Origin: Tolypeutes matacus
Lineage: Eukaryota; Chordata; Mammalia; Cingulata; Chlamyphoridae
NCBI GenBank assembly: GCA_026826555.1
Contig: JAKSZT010032888.1
Location: 1,404,035-1,468,034 of the forward strand
Direction: 5' to 3'
Length of the DNA: 64,000 bases
A model generated the notes under the pieces. It did no database searches, was not told where the DNA came from, and was given only the letters and a program-made list of their open reading frames with translations. A program made the position numbers and the translations under genes. This document shows, piece after piece, positions 35,990-46,409 of this stretch (its first letter is position 1; every line of letters starts with the position of its first letter).

Positions 35990-37821
35990 ATCAATCAAAT
36001 TTATAATAGGGGCCATTGGTAAAAAGGGCTTCACTTTGCCCCTTACTTGGTTAACTCAAACACCAATATGGATAGATCAGTGGCTCCTTTCACAAGAAAA
36101 ACTTGAAGCCCTTCAATCTTTGGTTCAAGAACAATTAAAAGCTGGTCATATAGAGTCCTCCACTAGCCCCTGGAATTCACTGGTATTTGTTATAAAAAAG
36201 ATATCAGGAAAATAGTGAATGATAACAGATCTTAGAAAGATAAATGAAGTGATTCAACCTTTGGGAGCCCTTCAACCTGGCCTGCTGCAGCCCTCTATGA
36301 TACTTCAGGATTGGTTTTTGACTATTATCTGTTTAAAAGATTGTTTTTTTTACTATTCCTTTACATCCAAAAGATAGGGAAAAAATTGCCTTTTCAATAC
36401 CTGCCCTTAATAATCAAAGTCCCAGACAAAGATTTCAGTGGTGTGTGTTACCACAAGGTATGTTGAATAGCCCAACCTTATGTCAATTATCTGTAAATCA
36501 ACCTTTACAAAAGATTCATGAAAAATATCCAACTGTTTTAATAATTCATTATATGGATGATATTTGATTTGCTCATCCCAGCATGAATATATTGCAAAAC
36601 TTGTTTCAGTTTAGCTTACAAATTTTTCCACATTTTTGGTTACAAGTAGCTGAAGAAAAAATTCAGCAAGAAACTTGTTTTACCTATTTTAGTTTTTGAG
36701 TAACTTCTAATACAGTGGCTCCTCAAAAAGTACAAATTTATTGAGATAAACTATTCACCCTTAATGACTTCCAAAAATTGTTGGGAGATATTAATTGAAT
36801 TTGCCCAGTGTTAGAAATTCCTACTTATGCCCTTTCACACCTTTTTGACACTTTGAATGGAGATTCAGACCTTTTGAGTCCTAGGACTCTTACTCCTGAA
36901 GCCGAAGCTGAGTTGCAATTAGTAGAACAAAGAATACAATAAGGCCAATTAAAACGGGTTGATCTTGCCAAACCTATTCAATTAATCATCTTTTCTGCAT
37001 TATATTCTCCTACTGGACTTTTTTGGCAATATGGGATTTTGGAATGGCATTTTTTGCCTAAAAAATCCCTAAAAATTTTAGATTCTTATGTTGATAAAAT
37101 TTCCCATTTGATCAGAAAAGGCAGGCCTTGTTTGTACCATCTTATAGGCAAAGATCCAGACTGTATTTTATGCTCTTTGTCTAAGGAAGAAATTACTCAT
37201 TTATTTACAGTGAGCTCTTCTTGGCAAATTGCTCTAAGTGATTTCATTGACATTATTGATAATTAATAATAAATAATAATTGATAATCACTTTCCCTCTT
37301 CTAAAAAGTTTCTGAAACGTGCTTCATGGAACTTACCTTCCATTACTAAAACTCACCCTCTTCCACATGCTGCCACATATTTTACTGATGGGAGCAATAA
37401 TGGACAGGCCTGTTTTACTGGACCACACCATCAACAGGTCTGGCAAACACATTACACATCAGCACAAAAAACAGAACTTGATGCTGTAATAAAATTGTTA
37501 CAACCTGTTTCAGACCTTCTCAACGTTGTTTCTGATTCTGCTTACATTTGCCAAGTTTTGTCTCATATAGAAACTGTTCATATTGTACCTCATGATGAAC
37601 TTTCACTGATGTTTTTTAATTTTCAGCAACTTGTACAAAATCATGTTTACCCTCTCTTTATCACTCATATTCTATCCCATTCTCATTTGTTTGGTCCTTT
37701 GGCAACTGCTAATGAAATAGTAGATAAATTAGTTGCTCCCATACAAACTGCTTTTGATTTTCATAACAACACTCATGTGAATGCCAAAGGTTTGAAACGC
37801 AAATTTCCTGATCTTACTATA
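35990..37821 (+). pseudogene. pol: pol part 1: reverse transcriptase and RNase H, broken
   Basis: The RT spans about 36050-36960: [49 protein letters not shown] (36448-36486) and the active site YMDD (36550-36561, intact). Breaks include TAG TGA at 36213-36218 where the family has a conserved Trp, a TGA two codons after YMDD (36565), TGA at 36796 again at a conserved Trp, and a frame change near 36345. A connection domain with GLFWQYGILEWHFLP lies near 37015-37060. RNase H has FTDGS (37381-37395), ELDAVI near 37470 and SDSAYICQVL near 37530. The gene is cut at 37821 inside the integrase zinc finger by a MaLR-like provirus. Confidence 0.92.
37817..37821. repeat. Target-site duplication of MaLR-like provirus (left)
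   Basis: CTATA, repeated at 41089-41093. Five bases fits ERVL/MaLR integration. Confidence 0.85.
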
Positions 37822-38313
37822 TGTATTAGTCAGCCAAAGGGGTGCTAATGTGAAATACCAAAAATGGGTTGGTTTTTATAAAGGGTATTTATTTGGGGTA
37901 GAAGTCCACAGATACCAGGCCATAAAGCGTTAAGTTTCTTCTCCCACCACAGTCCATTGCCACGTGTTAGAGCAAGACAGCTGCCGGCGTTTGCCAGGGT
38001 TGAGGCTTCTGGGGTTCCTCTCTTCCCGGGGCTGCATTTCTTTCCAGGCTTAGCTCCTGTTTCCTCCAAAAGGTCAGCTGTAGACGATCAGGTGGCACCT
38101 TCTTTCCAACATCAAAACTGCTTCTCAAAAGACTGCTTCTCAAAAGACTGTTTCAATTGTCCTTTGCCTTGCCTTTTATATTCAATTCCCCACCCACCAA
38201 GGGGTGGGGCTCAATGCCCTAATCCTAACCTAATCATGCCCAGATTAACAGATCAGTTTACAAGCATGATTCAATTATATTTTTGGAATTCATAATTACA
38301 TCAAACTGCCACA
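37822..38313 (-). mobile_element. MaLR-like 3' LTR
   Basis: 492 bases. On the minus strand it starts TGTGGCAGTTTGATG and ends GACTAATACA, with AATAAA about 60 bases from the end. It contains the duplicated 'gcttctcaaaagact' motif near 38120-38150. Confidence 0.88.
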
Positions 38314-38593
38314 TTCCACCCTCTGAATTCCAAAAATACATTACAATATTTAAAAAAACTTAAATCAGTAACAATCCAAGTAAAAAATCATATCATAATC
38401 AGTTTAAAAAAATACAGTTCATCTTGAGGCAAAGTCCCGTCTGCTATAGACCTTTGAAACTTACAAAACCATTTAACTGCTTCCAATACACAAATGGAAA
38501 GAAAAGGATAAACATTTTCAATATCATAAGAAGAAATTGGGATGTTAAACATGAGTCATGGATCCTCTACAGTTCAGTAAACCTGCAGGGCAT
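38314..38593 (-). other. MaLR-like internal sequence, 3' part
   Basis: Internal region next to the 3' LTR with no long open frame. It continues on the far side of the L1 piece. Confidence 0.6.
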
Positions 38594-38608
38594 CCTCCAT
38601 TTGATTTT
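38594..38608. repeat. Target-site duplication of truncated L1 (left)
   Basis: CCTCCATTTGATTTT, matching 39124-39138 with one mismatch. Confidence 0.8.
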
Positions 38609-39123
38609 TTTTTTTATTATTATTATGGGTAAAAATCAAAATTCTCACAATACATACAAACATTTGCAAAATGATATATAAATATATATGCATATATGTG
38701 TATTTGCTTACAAAAATGTTATATATATATATATTTTAAGAGGTGCTTAGATTACCCAAAATATTACATGGAACCCACTGGGATTCCCATGTTGCCCACC
38801 TCCCACACCTCCCACCACATCCCACACAAACATCTCCCACACTCTCTCCCAGTCAGTTCTGAGTGGTGTGTGCTGATTTAAAATGGCCTACATCCGTTGC
38901 CACAACAGTACTCAGGACAACCTCCAACTCCCAAAGAAGCCCCTGTATTTCAACTGCTCATCCCCTCCCTACCCCAAAAGTGTCAAGTGGCCACTGGCTC
39001 CACCTCATTGTTATAATTTCTTGCATTGATAGAATCACCATAAGTGAACAAGAGAATACCATCAAGTCCACTCTAGTCCATAGTTCTTCCCCCAATCCTG
39101 AGGGGACTGGGATAGTGATGTCC
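38609..39123 (-). mobile_element. 5'-truncated L1 (3' UTR only) in MaLR-like element
   Basis: Antisense copy of the last part of the long 3' UTR, starting with poly(T) and ending at a point matching about 33055 of the full-length element. It has an internal loss of about 110 bases relative to the other copies, at about 38850 (the block naming 'aatggacttacacatcc' in the full copy is missing). Confidence 0.9.
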
Positions 39124-39138
39124 CCTCCATTCGATTTT
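39124..39138. repeat. Target-site duplication of truncated L1 (right)
   Basis: CCTCCATTCGATTTT, pair of 38594-38608. Confidence 0.8.
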
Positions 39139-39145
39139 GAAGTCT

Positions 39146-39158
39146 GAGAGTCATTCTT
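39146..39158. repeat. Target-site duplication of SINE (left)
   Basis: GAGAGTCATTCTT, repeated exactly at 39342-39354. Confidence 0.9.
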
Positions 39159-39341
39159 TTTTTTTTTTTTAAAGATTTTATTTATTTATTCATTTATCCC
39201 CCCCTTCCTGCTTGTGCTTGCTGAGTCAGCTAACCACGCCGTGCCGGCAGGCTTGCCTTCACTAGGAGGCCATGGGAACCGAACCCGGGGCCTCCCGTAT
39301 GGTAAATGGGAGCCCTACTGATTGAGCCACAGCCGCTTCCC
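39159..39341 (-). mobile_element. DAS-type SINE monomer (antisense)
   Basis: Poly(T) start and an 'aaagattttatttattta' tail, then the G+C-rich part, then the tRNA-derived body with an intact mirrored B box 'ggaaccgaaccc' and 'attgagccacagccgcttccc'. It retains CpGs and has an exact 13-base duplication, so it is young. Confidence 0.93.
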
Positions 39342-39354
39342 GAGAGTCATTCTT
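39342..39354. repeat. Target-site duplication of SINE (right)
   Basis: Exact pair of 39146-39158. Confidence 0.9.
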
Positions 39355-39535
39355 AAAATGATGGTTTCTTCTCCTTGTTGCCACATGGGAACCCACCTTT
39401 CCCACAGGCTTGCCCAACGGTCATTTTCTTGGTTCCACCCTCATCAAGCATCTGGGTGTCGACCAAGCTTCAGACATCACCCTCCAAGAGTATTGGGGTG
39501 ATTGCCACACCTTATCCAATCTTTGGGTTAGAGTC

Positions 39536-40558
39536 TTAACACCCCCCAGCACAGTGAGGTGAAGACAACATTCCCCCTAACCTTGGGCATACAGGTTCAA
39601 TCCTCTCAGAGCAATGGGTTGACCACCTGGCCTTCTCTAATCCATGGGGGACCGGTACACCCCTCTCAGACCAATGGGGTGTTGACCTTAACTGCCCTAA
39701 TCTTTGAGGAATGTGCTCCAACCTCCCTGCACCCTGGGGTGGCAAAACTCTTCCTGAACATTGGGTGGGGACATCCACCATCTTCAACTGCTGGGGAAAA
39801 CTCACCCTCTCTGTATATATGGGTGGGGCTCCTCTCTTGGCCCAAGGAGATGTCTTAATCCCAGATCTCTGCTTCCACGGTTTTCTTCTTAAAGCTTTTT
39901 CTCCTTCAGTCTCTCCTTTCCTTGTCCTCTTTTGTCCAAGCTGACAGTCATTTTGTTCATACAGCTCTCTCAAAAATTTAGTTGGTTTAGCATGCAGGAA
40001 GCAGGGGTCCAAGCCATCAGACAGTCAGACTTTCCACAAGTCTTTCTGAGATAACTGCATCTTCAATTCTGAGTTATGAGTTCCAAGTTTAGTAAAGTCT
40101 TCAAATGGGGCACTTTCATCTGGGAATTTGATTTCCACAAACTTGGAAGTTCCAGAATCAGTTTCTGTTTTCTTTGTGCCCAAAAGTTCAGTCTTTAGTG
40201 TATTTCGCTCATCTAGTATTTTGCTATAAGTTGCAAGGAGAAGCCAAGCCACATTCTCTGAGTTTACCTTGGAAATTTCCTCAGCTAAATGCTCCGGTTC
40301 ACCATTTTCAAATTCTGTCTTCCATATAACACCAGGAGTTAATCTTGCTAAGTTCTTTGCAACCTTAAAACATGTATCGCCTTTCCTCCAGTTTCCAATA
40401 ATAGTTTCATCATTTACTTCTAAGGCATCATAGAAAGCCTCTTTAGCATCCATATTATTATCAACAGTCTCGTCAAAGTGATCTAGGCCTTTTCCATTAA
40501 ACATTTCACAATTCCTCCAAAAAATACCCCTTACCCATTCATAAAACCGTTCCAACAT
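39536..40558 (-). pseudogene. MaLR-like Gag-related frame with one stop
   Basis: A single minus-strand frame of about 341 codons from 40558 to 39536, broken only by a TGA at 40025-40027. The first 177 codons begin MLERFYEWVRGIFWRN and contain an acidic, helix-prone stretch (LAEEISKVNSENVAWLLLATYSKI). The second part is basic, then turns into degenerate ~20-residue units of the type STPHWSERGVPVPHGLEKAR / WSTHCSERIEPVCPRLGG. Position directly after LTR and primer site, together with the length, suggests a Gag-like product. I saw no zinc knuckle or major homology region. The identification is by position and family habit, not by a diagnostic motif. Confidence 0.6.
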
Positions 40559-40579
40559 TTTGGTAATTACAAAAGCACT

Positions 40580-40601
40580 TCCCCACTCCTCGGTACCAAA
40601 T
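40580..40601 (-). promoter_or_regulatory. Primer-binding site of MaLR-like element
   Basis: On the minus strand TTTGGTACCGAGGAGTGGGG lies two bases after the LTR end. It resembles the TGGTACCAGGAGTGG type found at the start of MaLR/ERVL internal regions. Confidence 0.65.
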
Positions 40602-40603
40602 TC

Positions 40604-41088
40604 TGTATTAGTCAGCCAAAGGGGTGCTAATGTGAAGTACCAAAAATGGGTTGGTTTTTATAAAGGGTATTTATTTGGGGTAGAAGTCCACAGATACCAG
40701 GCCATGAAGCGTTAAGTTTCTTCTCTCACCACAGTCCATTGTTAGAGCAAGACAGCTGCCGGCGTTTGCCAGGATTCAAGCTTCTGGGGTTCCTCTCTTC
40801 CCGGGGCTGCGTTTCTCTCCGGGCTTAGCTCCTGTTTCCTCCACAAGGTCAGCTGTAGACGATCAGGTGGCACCTTCTTTCCAACATCAAAACTGCTTCT
40901 CAAAAGACTGCTTCTCAAAAGACTGTTTCAACTGTCCTTTGCCTTGCCTTTTATATTCAATTCCCCACCCACCAAGGGGTGGGGCTCAATGCCCTAATCC
41001 TAACCTAATCATGCCCAGATTAACAGATTAGTTTACAAGCATGATTCAATTATATTTTTGGAATTCATAATTACATCAAACTGCCACA
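40604..41088 (-). mobile_element. MaLR-like 5' LTR
   Basis: 485 bases, about 97% identical by eye to 37822-38313. It lacks the 8-base 'ccacgtgt' type segment seen near 37961. Confidence 0.88.
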
Positions 41089-41093
41089 CTATA
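41089..41093. repeat. Target-site duplication of MaLR-like provirus (right)
   Basis: CTATA, pair of 37817-37821. Confidence 0.85.
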
Positions 41094-41760
41094 GAACAAG
41101 CCAAACATATTTGCTCTTGCCCCACATGTGGCCCAAATCATAATTCTCTGATATCCTCTGGTGTGAATCTGCGAAGTGAACAACCTAATGCACTTTGGCA
41201 AATGGATGTTACACAGGTTCCCTCTTTTGGATGTTTCAAATATGTACATGTCAATATTGATACTTATTCTCATTTTCTCTGGGCATCAGCTCATACTAGT
41301 GAAAAGTTTACCACTGTGCAATCTCATCTATGGCAATGTTTTGCTATTTGGGTATTCCTTTGCAAATTAAAACAGATAATGGTCCATCTTATATATGTCA
41401 TTCATTCACGCGTTTTTGTGCCACTTGGCGTATTACTCATGTTACCGGTATCCCATATAACCCCACAGGACCAGCTATTGTAGAATGTGCTAATCAGACC
41501 TTAACATATATGCTTCAAAAACAAAAAGGGGGAGATGGTGATGGTATGATAAACCTTCGTGATCAATTAAATAAAGCCTTATATATGTTAAACTTTCTAA
41601 ATGTTTATCAACAGTTAAAAAATCGCACTCCTGCAGAAGTGCATTTGCAACCTAGCAAAAAGAATGCATAAACTCTCCATCAACCTATATATTGGAAAGA
41701 TGTTAATGATGGTCAGTGGAAGAAAGGATGGGTAAAAATTTGGGAATGAGGGTAAGCTCT
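41089..41760 (+). pseudogene. pol: pol part 2: integrase, broken
   Basis: Resumes at the second half of the integrase zinc finger; the CPTC pair is at 41118-41129. The catalytic triad is present at codon level: Asp in LWQMDVTQV (41205-41207), Asp in KTDNGPSY (41375-41377), Glu in IVECANQTL (41483-41485). A frameshift between about 41280 and 41340 puts the first Asp in a different frame from the other two. The C-terminal domain ends with stops near 41668 and 41748. The env start lies about 70 bases further on. Confidence 0.9.
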
Positions 41761-42755
41761 TCTGCTTACAGATTCCGATATCTCCATTTGACTGCCAAAC
41801 CATAGACTGAAACAGAGAGAGGCAGATTCAAATGAGAGCCATAAAGAAGATGTTCTGGATGACAGTTCTATTGATCATGCAAGTATTGGGGATAAGAGTT
41901 AATAATTTTACATACTGGGCATATATACCTAATCCTCCACTTATAAGAGTACTTACATGGGGAGATCCATCATTTTCAGTTTTTTTAAATGGCAGTTCAG
42001 AATTTCCTGGGCCTTTTGATAAAAGACTACCTTTCCTAAATAATGAAGAAGGAAAAACCATAAGTAATCTGACTCTACCCTTCTCTGGTCAGCCACTCTG
42101 CATTGGGCCACAACCACCATGTATGTCAGTTAAAAATTGGACTGTGGTTGTGACCCAAACAAATGAAACCTCAATTAAAATAATTTTATTCCCATCCTAT
42201 AGTGGTTCTAGTTACAAATCTCAAAATTCCACTTGCTCATTTTCCAGACAAACCGATGAGGAAGGTTGATATGAATGCCAAATGGAAAGTGAACTAATTG
42301 TCTTTAATGATTCCTATGGAATGGTTTGGGAAGGCACCCCTGTGGGGTTACTGGTCCCAGAAAATGTCAATTATACTGGAGTTCATTGGGCTGGAATTAA
42401 TCAAATTATTGTATCTGTCTCTGAAACCCACCCATATCCATGGCAAGGAAACAGACCCAAATTAACCAGCAATAAGCAAATTTGATGGATCAATCAGGGA
42501 TAAATGATCACCTCCCCTTGGGATAACTGCTCCAAGAAAAAGCAGAAGAATTTATGGAAGGTATTTTTGGGATTAGCCCCTACTTATACATTAACTGGGG
42601 AAAAAGGACTGATGAATACTACTCTACACTGGAATGGTTGCTCACATCTTAAAGTATGTTTGTGTGTGATCCCATTGTTTTAATAGTAGGAACAGTGAGC
42701 ATTGATCAAATGTGGTTTTTCTGCAGCAATTTCTCCCTTTGCACTTGTGTATCAG

Positions 42756-42765
42756 AATCTGTTTT
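42756..42765. repeat. Target-site duplication of L1 in env (left)
   Basis: AATCTGTTTT, repeated at 42970-42979. Confidence 0.8.
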
Positions 42766-42969
42766 TTTTTTTTATTTTATTGTGGGTAAAAATCAAAATT
42801 CTCACAATACATACAAACATTTGCAAAATGATATATAAATACATATGCATATATGTGTATTTGCTTACAAAAATGTTATTTATATATATATACATATATT
42901 TTAAGATGTGCTTAGATTACCCAAAATATTACATGGAACCCACTGGGATTCCCATGTTGCCCACCTCTC
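42766..42969 (-). mobile_element. 5'-truncated L1 (204 bases) in env
   Basis: Starts with poly(T), then the mirrored end of the long-3'UTR L1 up to 'gttgcccacctct'. The exact 10-base duplication shows an ordinary target-primed insertion. Confidence 0.9.
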
Positions 42970-42979
42970 AATCTGTTTT
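42970..42979. repeat. Target-site duplication of L1 in env (right)
   Basis: Pair of 42756-42765. Confidence 0.8.
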
Positions 42980-43870
42980 AAAGGAGAGTAAAACTGCGGT
43001 TCTAATGGGATGATGACGTCGTGGAATATGGCTTCTGGTTCACATGAATCGCTGCTGGCAGTCTTCCCCTGAGAGTCAAATCCTTTGGTACTTTCTAAAT
43101 CATTATTTGAAAAGAACCAAACATTTAATTGGATTAATTATAGCTACTGTATTAGGGCTTATAGGTATTATTACAGCTGCTGCTGTGGCAGGAACTGCCC
43201 TACATGAGAATATCCAAACACAACAATATGTTAAAAATTGGCATCATAATGCTAGTGAGCTACAGCATAGTCAGGCATATATTGATGAGCAAATTTATAA
43301 TACACTTAATGACTTAGAGATGGCTGTTACACAAATGGGAGATCAGGTATATAATCTAAATTTAAAACAAGGTTTGAAGTGTGATTGGAATGAAAGTGCT
43401 TTTTGGATCACTCCTGTCCCATACAATGATTCCCATTATGAATGGGAAAAAAATTAAAAATCATTTAATAGGTCATCACACAAATTTATCTATAGAAATT
43501 ACAGATTTGCAAAAAAGGATTTTGAGCATGTCTCAGAATCAACTTACTACACTTCCAGGTAGTGAATTTTTGCAATCAGTGACAGATCAATTAAATAAAA
43601 TAAACCCCTTACATTGGTGGAAATCAACCTCTGTACTTGCTAACCAGTGTGGTGATCATTGGTGCTCTGTTACTCTTAACTGTATTAGGAGGCATTCGCA
43701 AAGCTCTGCTGTCCCACATTAATAGGGCTGAAAAGACCAGCCATGCCAATAACTTGATTCTGCTTAGACCCTTATCTCTTAAACCCCTGCCCATGGAGCT
43801 TGGTTGGTGGCCAGTGATGGGTAAGACCTTCAGAGGAGAGCAACCTAAGACAGGAACAGTCACCCTGGGC

Positions 43871-43899
43871 AAAAAAAAAAAAAAACAAAAAAAGGGGAA
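43871..43899 (+). promoter_or_regulatory. Polypurine tract
   Basis: A purine run broken by one C, ending AAAAAAAGGGGAAG directly at the 3' LTR start. It is the primer for plus-strand synthesis. Confidence 0.9.
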
Positions 43900-44293
43900 G
43901 TGTTGGAAAAGATGCTGAGAGCCAGAGCATAAAGGGTTAAGAATTTAGAAAGCATACTTGCTGGCAGAGAAACATTAGTAAATGCCTCCAAGGACACTGC
44001 ATACTGCAGACATCAGTAGGAGGTAGCGGAATGGAATGAACTCACCACTAAGAAGTTATTGTATGAATTCCTTAAAAAGATTATCTAGGAACACAAAACA
44101 GGCAGCACTCTTACGTGCCAAAAGAGAAACTAGTGAAGGATGCCCTACTTTAATTATCAGCTTTGTAGTATAAAAACAGATTCAGCCTAAATAAATTGAC
44201 CTACATTCCACATGGAGTGAGGTTCCCTGATCCCAGTCCTTGTTTGCTCTTCTTCATTACTGGCACTGTCTAACTCCACATTGAATTAAAACA
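43900..44293 (+). mobile_element. 3' LTR of ERVK-type provirus
   Basis: 394 bases, TGTTGG...AAACA. It shares the TATAAAAA and AATAAA pair with the 5' LTR. The longer form near 44023-44040 ('gtagcggaatggaatgaact') is absent from the 5' LTR. Confidence 0.93.
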
Positions 44294-44299
44294 GGTAAG
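44294..44299. repeat. Provirus target-site duplication (right)
   Basis: GGTAAG, pair of 22449-22454. Confidence 0.92.
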
Positions 44300-46340
44300 T
44301 GGCCCTGAATAGCCAAAAATGTCTTTAAAAAAGAAGAAAGAAGTTGGAGGACTCTCACTTCCAGTCTTTAATTCATTTTATTTAGCTACAGTGGTAAAAA
44401 CAACAAGGTAATGGCATAAATATAGACATATTGAATGATGGAACCCAATTGAGAACTCAGAAATAGACCCTCACATTTATGTTCAAGTGATTGTTGACAA
44501 GACACTTAAGCCCAACTCCCCCACCTGTGTTAGAACACTCTTCAATAAATGGTGCTGAGAGAACTGTATACCAAATCTTAAAGAAAGAAAGAGGACCATA
44601 TTTCACACCTTATACAAAAATTAACTCAAATTGGGTCAAGAATCTAAATATAAAATTAAGAAATATAAAACTCCTAGAAGAAAATATAGGGAAACATCTT
44701 CAAGATCTTGTAGAGGCTGATAGTTTTATAAACCTTAGACCCAAATCATGAGCAAAAAAGGAAAAAAAAATGATAAAGGGGACTTGCTCAAAATTAAACA
44801 ATTTTGTTCTTCAAAGTCTTTTTCAAGAAGGTGAAAAATATAGCCTAGTCAAAGGGAGAAACTATTTGGAAACCAAGAGTTTTATATCCATGTTACGTAA
44901 GGATATCAAACAATTCAGTGACAAGAAGACAAGCAACACAATTAAAAAATGGGCAAAAGACTTGAATACGCATTTTTTCCAAACAGGTAATACAAATGGC
45001 AATAAGCACATGAAAAAAGTTCAATATCACTAGCTATTAGGGAAATAATGATCAAAACTACAATGAAGTACAATTTCACACCTTATTGAATGGCCATTAT
45101 TTTAAAAAACAGAAAACTACTAGTGCTGGAGAGGATGTGGAGAAAGAAGAACACTCCTTCAATGTTGGTGGGAATGTAGAATGGTGTAGTCTCTGTAGAA
45201 GACAGTTTGGTGGTATATCAAGAAGTTAAATACACAACTGCCATATGATCCATCAATGTTGTTACTAAGAATATATTCAGGAGAACAGAAAACAAGGATG
45301 TGAACTGACATTTTCACACCAATGTTCATAGCAGCATTATTCACAATTTCTAAAATATGGAAACAGCATAAGTGTCCATCAACCAATGAATAAACTAACT
45401 GTGGTATATGCTTACAATGGAATACTATTCTGTTGTAAGAAAAAATGAAATAGGGATGCATATGACAACATGGATGAAGCTTGAGAACATTATGCTGAGT
45501 GAAATAAGTCAGACACAAAGAGACAAATAATTTATGGTCCCACAAATATTAACTAAATAGGATGAGTAAGCTCACAGAGGTAAAATCTAAAATATAGGTT
45601 AGTAAGAAATAGAATGTGTGTTGAGAATGGGAGCCGATGCTTAATGTGTGTAGAATTTTTAATGTCTTTTGTAAAAGTGTGAAAATGAATTGATTTAATA
45701 GTACCACATTATAGTGAGTATAAATGTTATTGTGGCTGAAAGGGATAGCCTATGGGTGTAAATACAAATTGAAAGAAACCTGGAGAATAATCTAGGTACT
45801 GTAACATAGTGATTTCAATGGTAAATGAAGATTGTGGTTAATAGTATAAATATAAGTATGTTCATTTAAAATGTGTCAACAATGTGGTGACACATAGAAT
45901 ATTACAATAAATGTAACTTATGGATGATAATTAACAGTAATATTGTATTTTGCACCAATGGCAAGAAGATATATCAATTCTAAGGTACAAGAATAGGGGA
46001 TATAAGGGGCTAATGAAAACATTATAAAATCGACTGAGGTGATAACAGCACAACTCTGTGTTGAAAATGAGAGCCACTGAGTATACACTTTGAATGAATT
46101 GTACAAAGAATGGAACTGTATAACACAATGAATCCTGTAGTGGAAGATGGACTATGGTTAAAAGAGCAAATATGAAAAAGTTCTCTCATGTACTATAGCA
46201 AATATACAATACAGGGTGTTAATCAAGTGTGTTTGGGGAAAATAGAGCAAATGTAATTTTATGACCTATAGTTAGAAATAATATTTTGACAATAGTCTTT
46301 CATAGTTTGTAACAATTTAAAAATAATGCAAGTTGTTGTT
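44300..46340 (+). mobile_element. Old host L1, right part (ORF2 end and 3' UTR)
   Basis: Continues the ORF2 interrupted at 22448: 'aaaaagaagaaagaagttggagg' near 44326, HTLYKN-type region near 44605, ENIGKHLQDLVE near 44690, the ANKHMKK-like region near 45000 and the ORF2 end near 45500. A decayed 3' UTR extends to about 46340. Left and right parts join without loss once the provirus and one GGTAAG are ignored. Confidence 0.88.
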
Positions 46341-46409
46341 GGTTTGAAGATATGCATGTTTGTTTTGTAAGTTCACATCTTCTACTATAACCTTATTGTT
46401 TATGTATAT

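Larger units (their letters stand above)
37822..41088 (-). mobile_element. MaLR/ERVL-like provirus, antisense, nested in pol
   Basis: Two directly repeated LTRs (37822-38313 and 40604-41088) enclose 2.3 kb. On the minus strand the order is 5' LTR, primer site, a Gag-like frame, a SINE and an L1 piece (later insertions), then the 3' LTR. LTR ends are TGTGGCAG...TAATACA on the minus strand, as in MaLR LTRs. By eye the LTRs differ at about 11 of ~480 positions plus one 8-base indel. No RT domain is present, as usual for MaLR elements. Confidence 0.88.
41832..43740 (+). pseudogene. env: env (surface and transmembrane glycoprotein), broken
   Basis: The ATG at 41832 opens a hydrophobic leader (KKMFWMTVLLIMQVLGI). 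The surface subunit follows, with several N-linked sites (NFT, NGS, NLT, NWT, NET, NST) and a LPFSGQPLCIG motif. In-frame TGA codons fall at 42267 and 42483. A truncated L1 interrupts it at 42766. The transmembrane subunit follows from about 43044, with a hydrophobic fusion-peptide-like stretch (GLIIATVLGLIGIITAAAVAG, about 43125-43190), a heptad region, CDWNESAFWITP near 43381 and a membrane anchor near 43640-43690. The last part is shifted by a frame change near 43450. It resembles betaretroviral env and cannot be translated as one protein. Confidence 0.88.
22455..44293 (+). mobile_element. Betaretrovirus-like (ERVK-type) endogenous provirus with nested insertions
   Basis: A complete provirus in order: 5' LTR, Lys-type primer-binding site, gag, pro with dUTPase, pol, env, polypurine tract and 3' LTR, flanked by a 6-bp duplication. 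About 7.9 kb is proviral. The rest is three later insertions: an L1 with 3' extra sequence (24308-34741), an antisense MaLR-like provirus (37822-41088) and a truncated L1 (42766-42969). All genes carry stops or frameshifts. By eye the two LTRs differ at roughly 6-7% of aligned positions plus small indels, so it is an old germline insertion. No accessory gene downstream of env was recognised. Confidence 0.95.
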
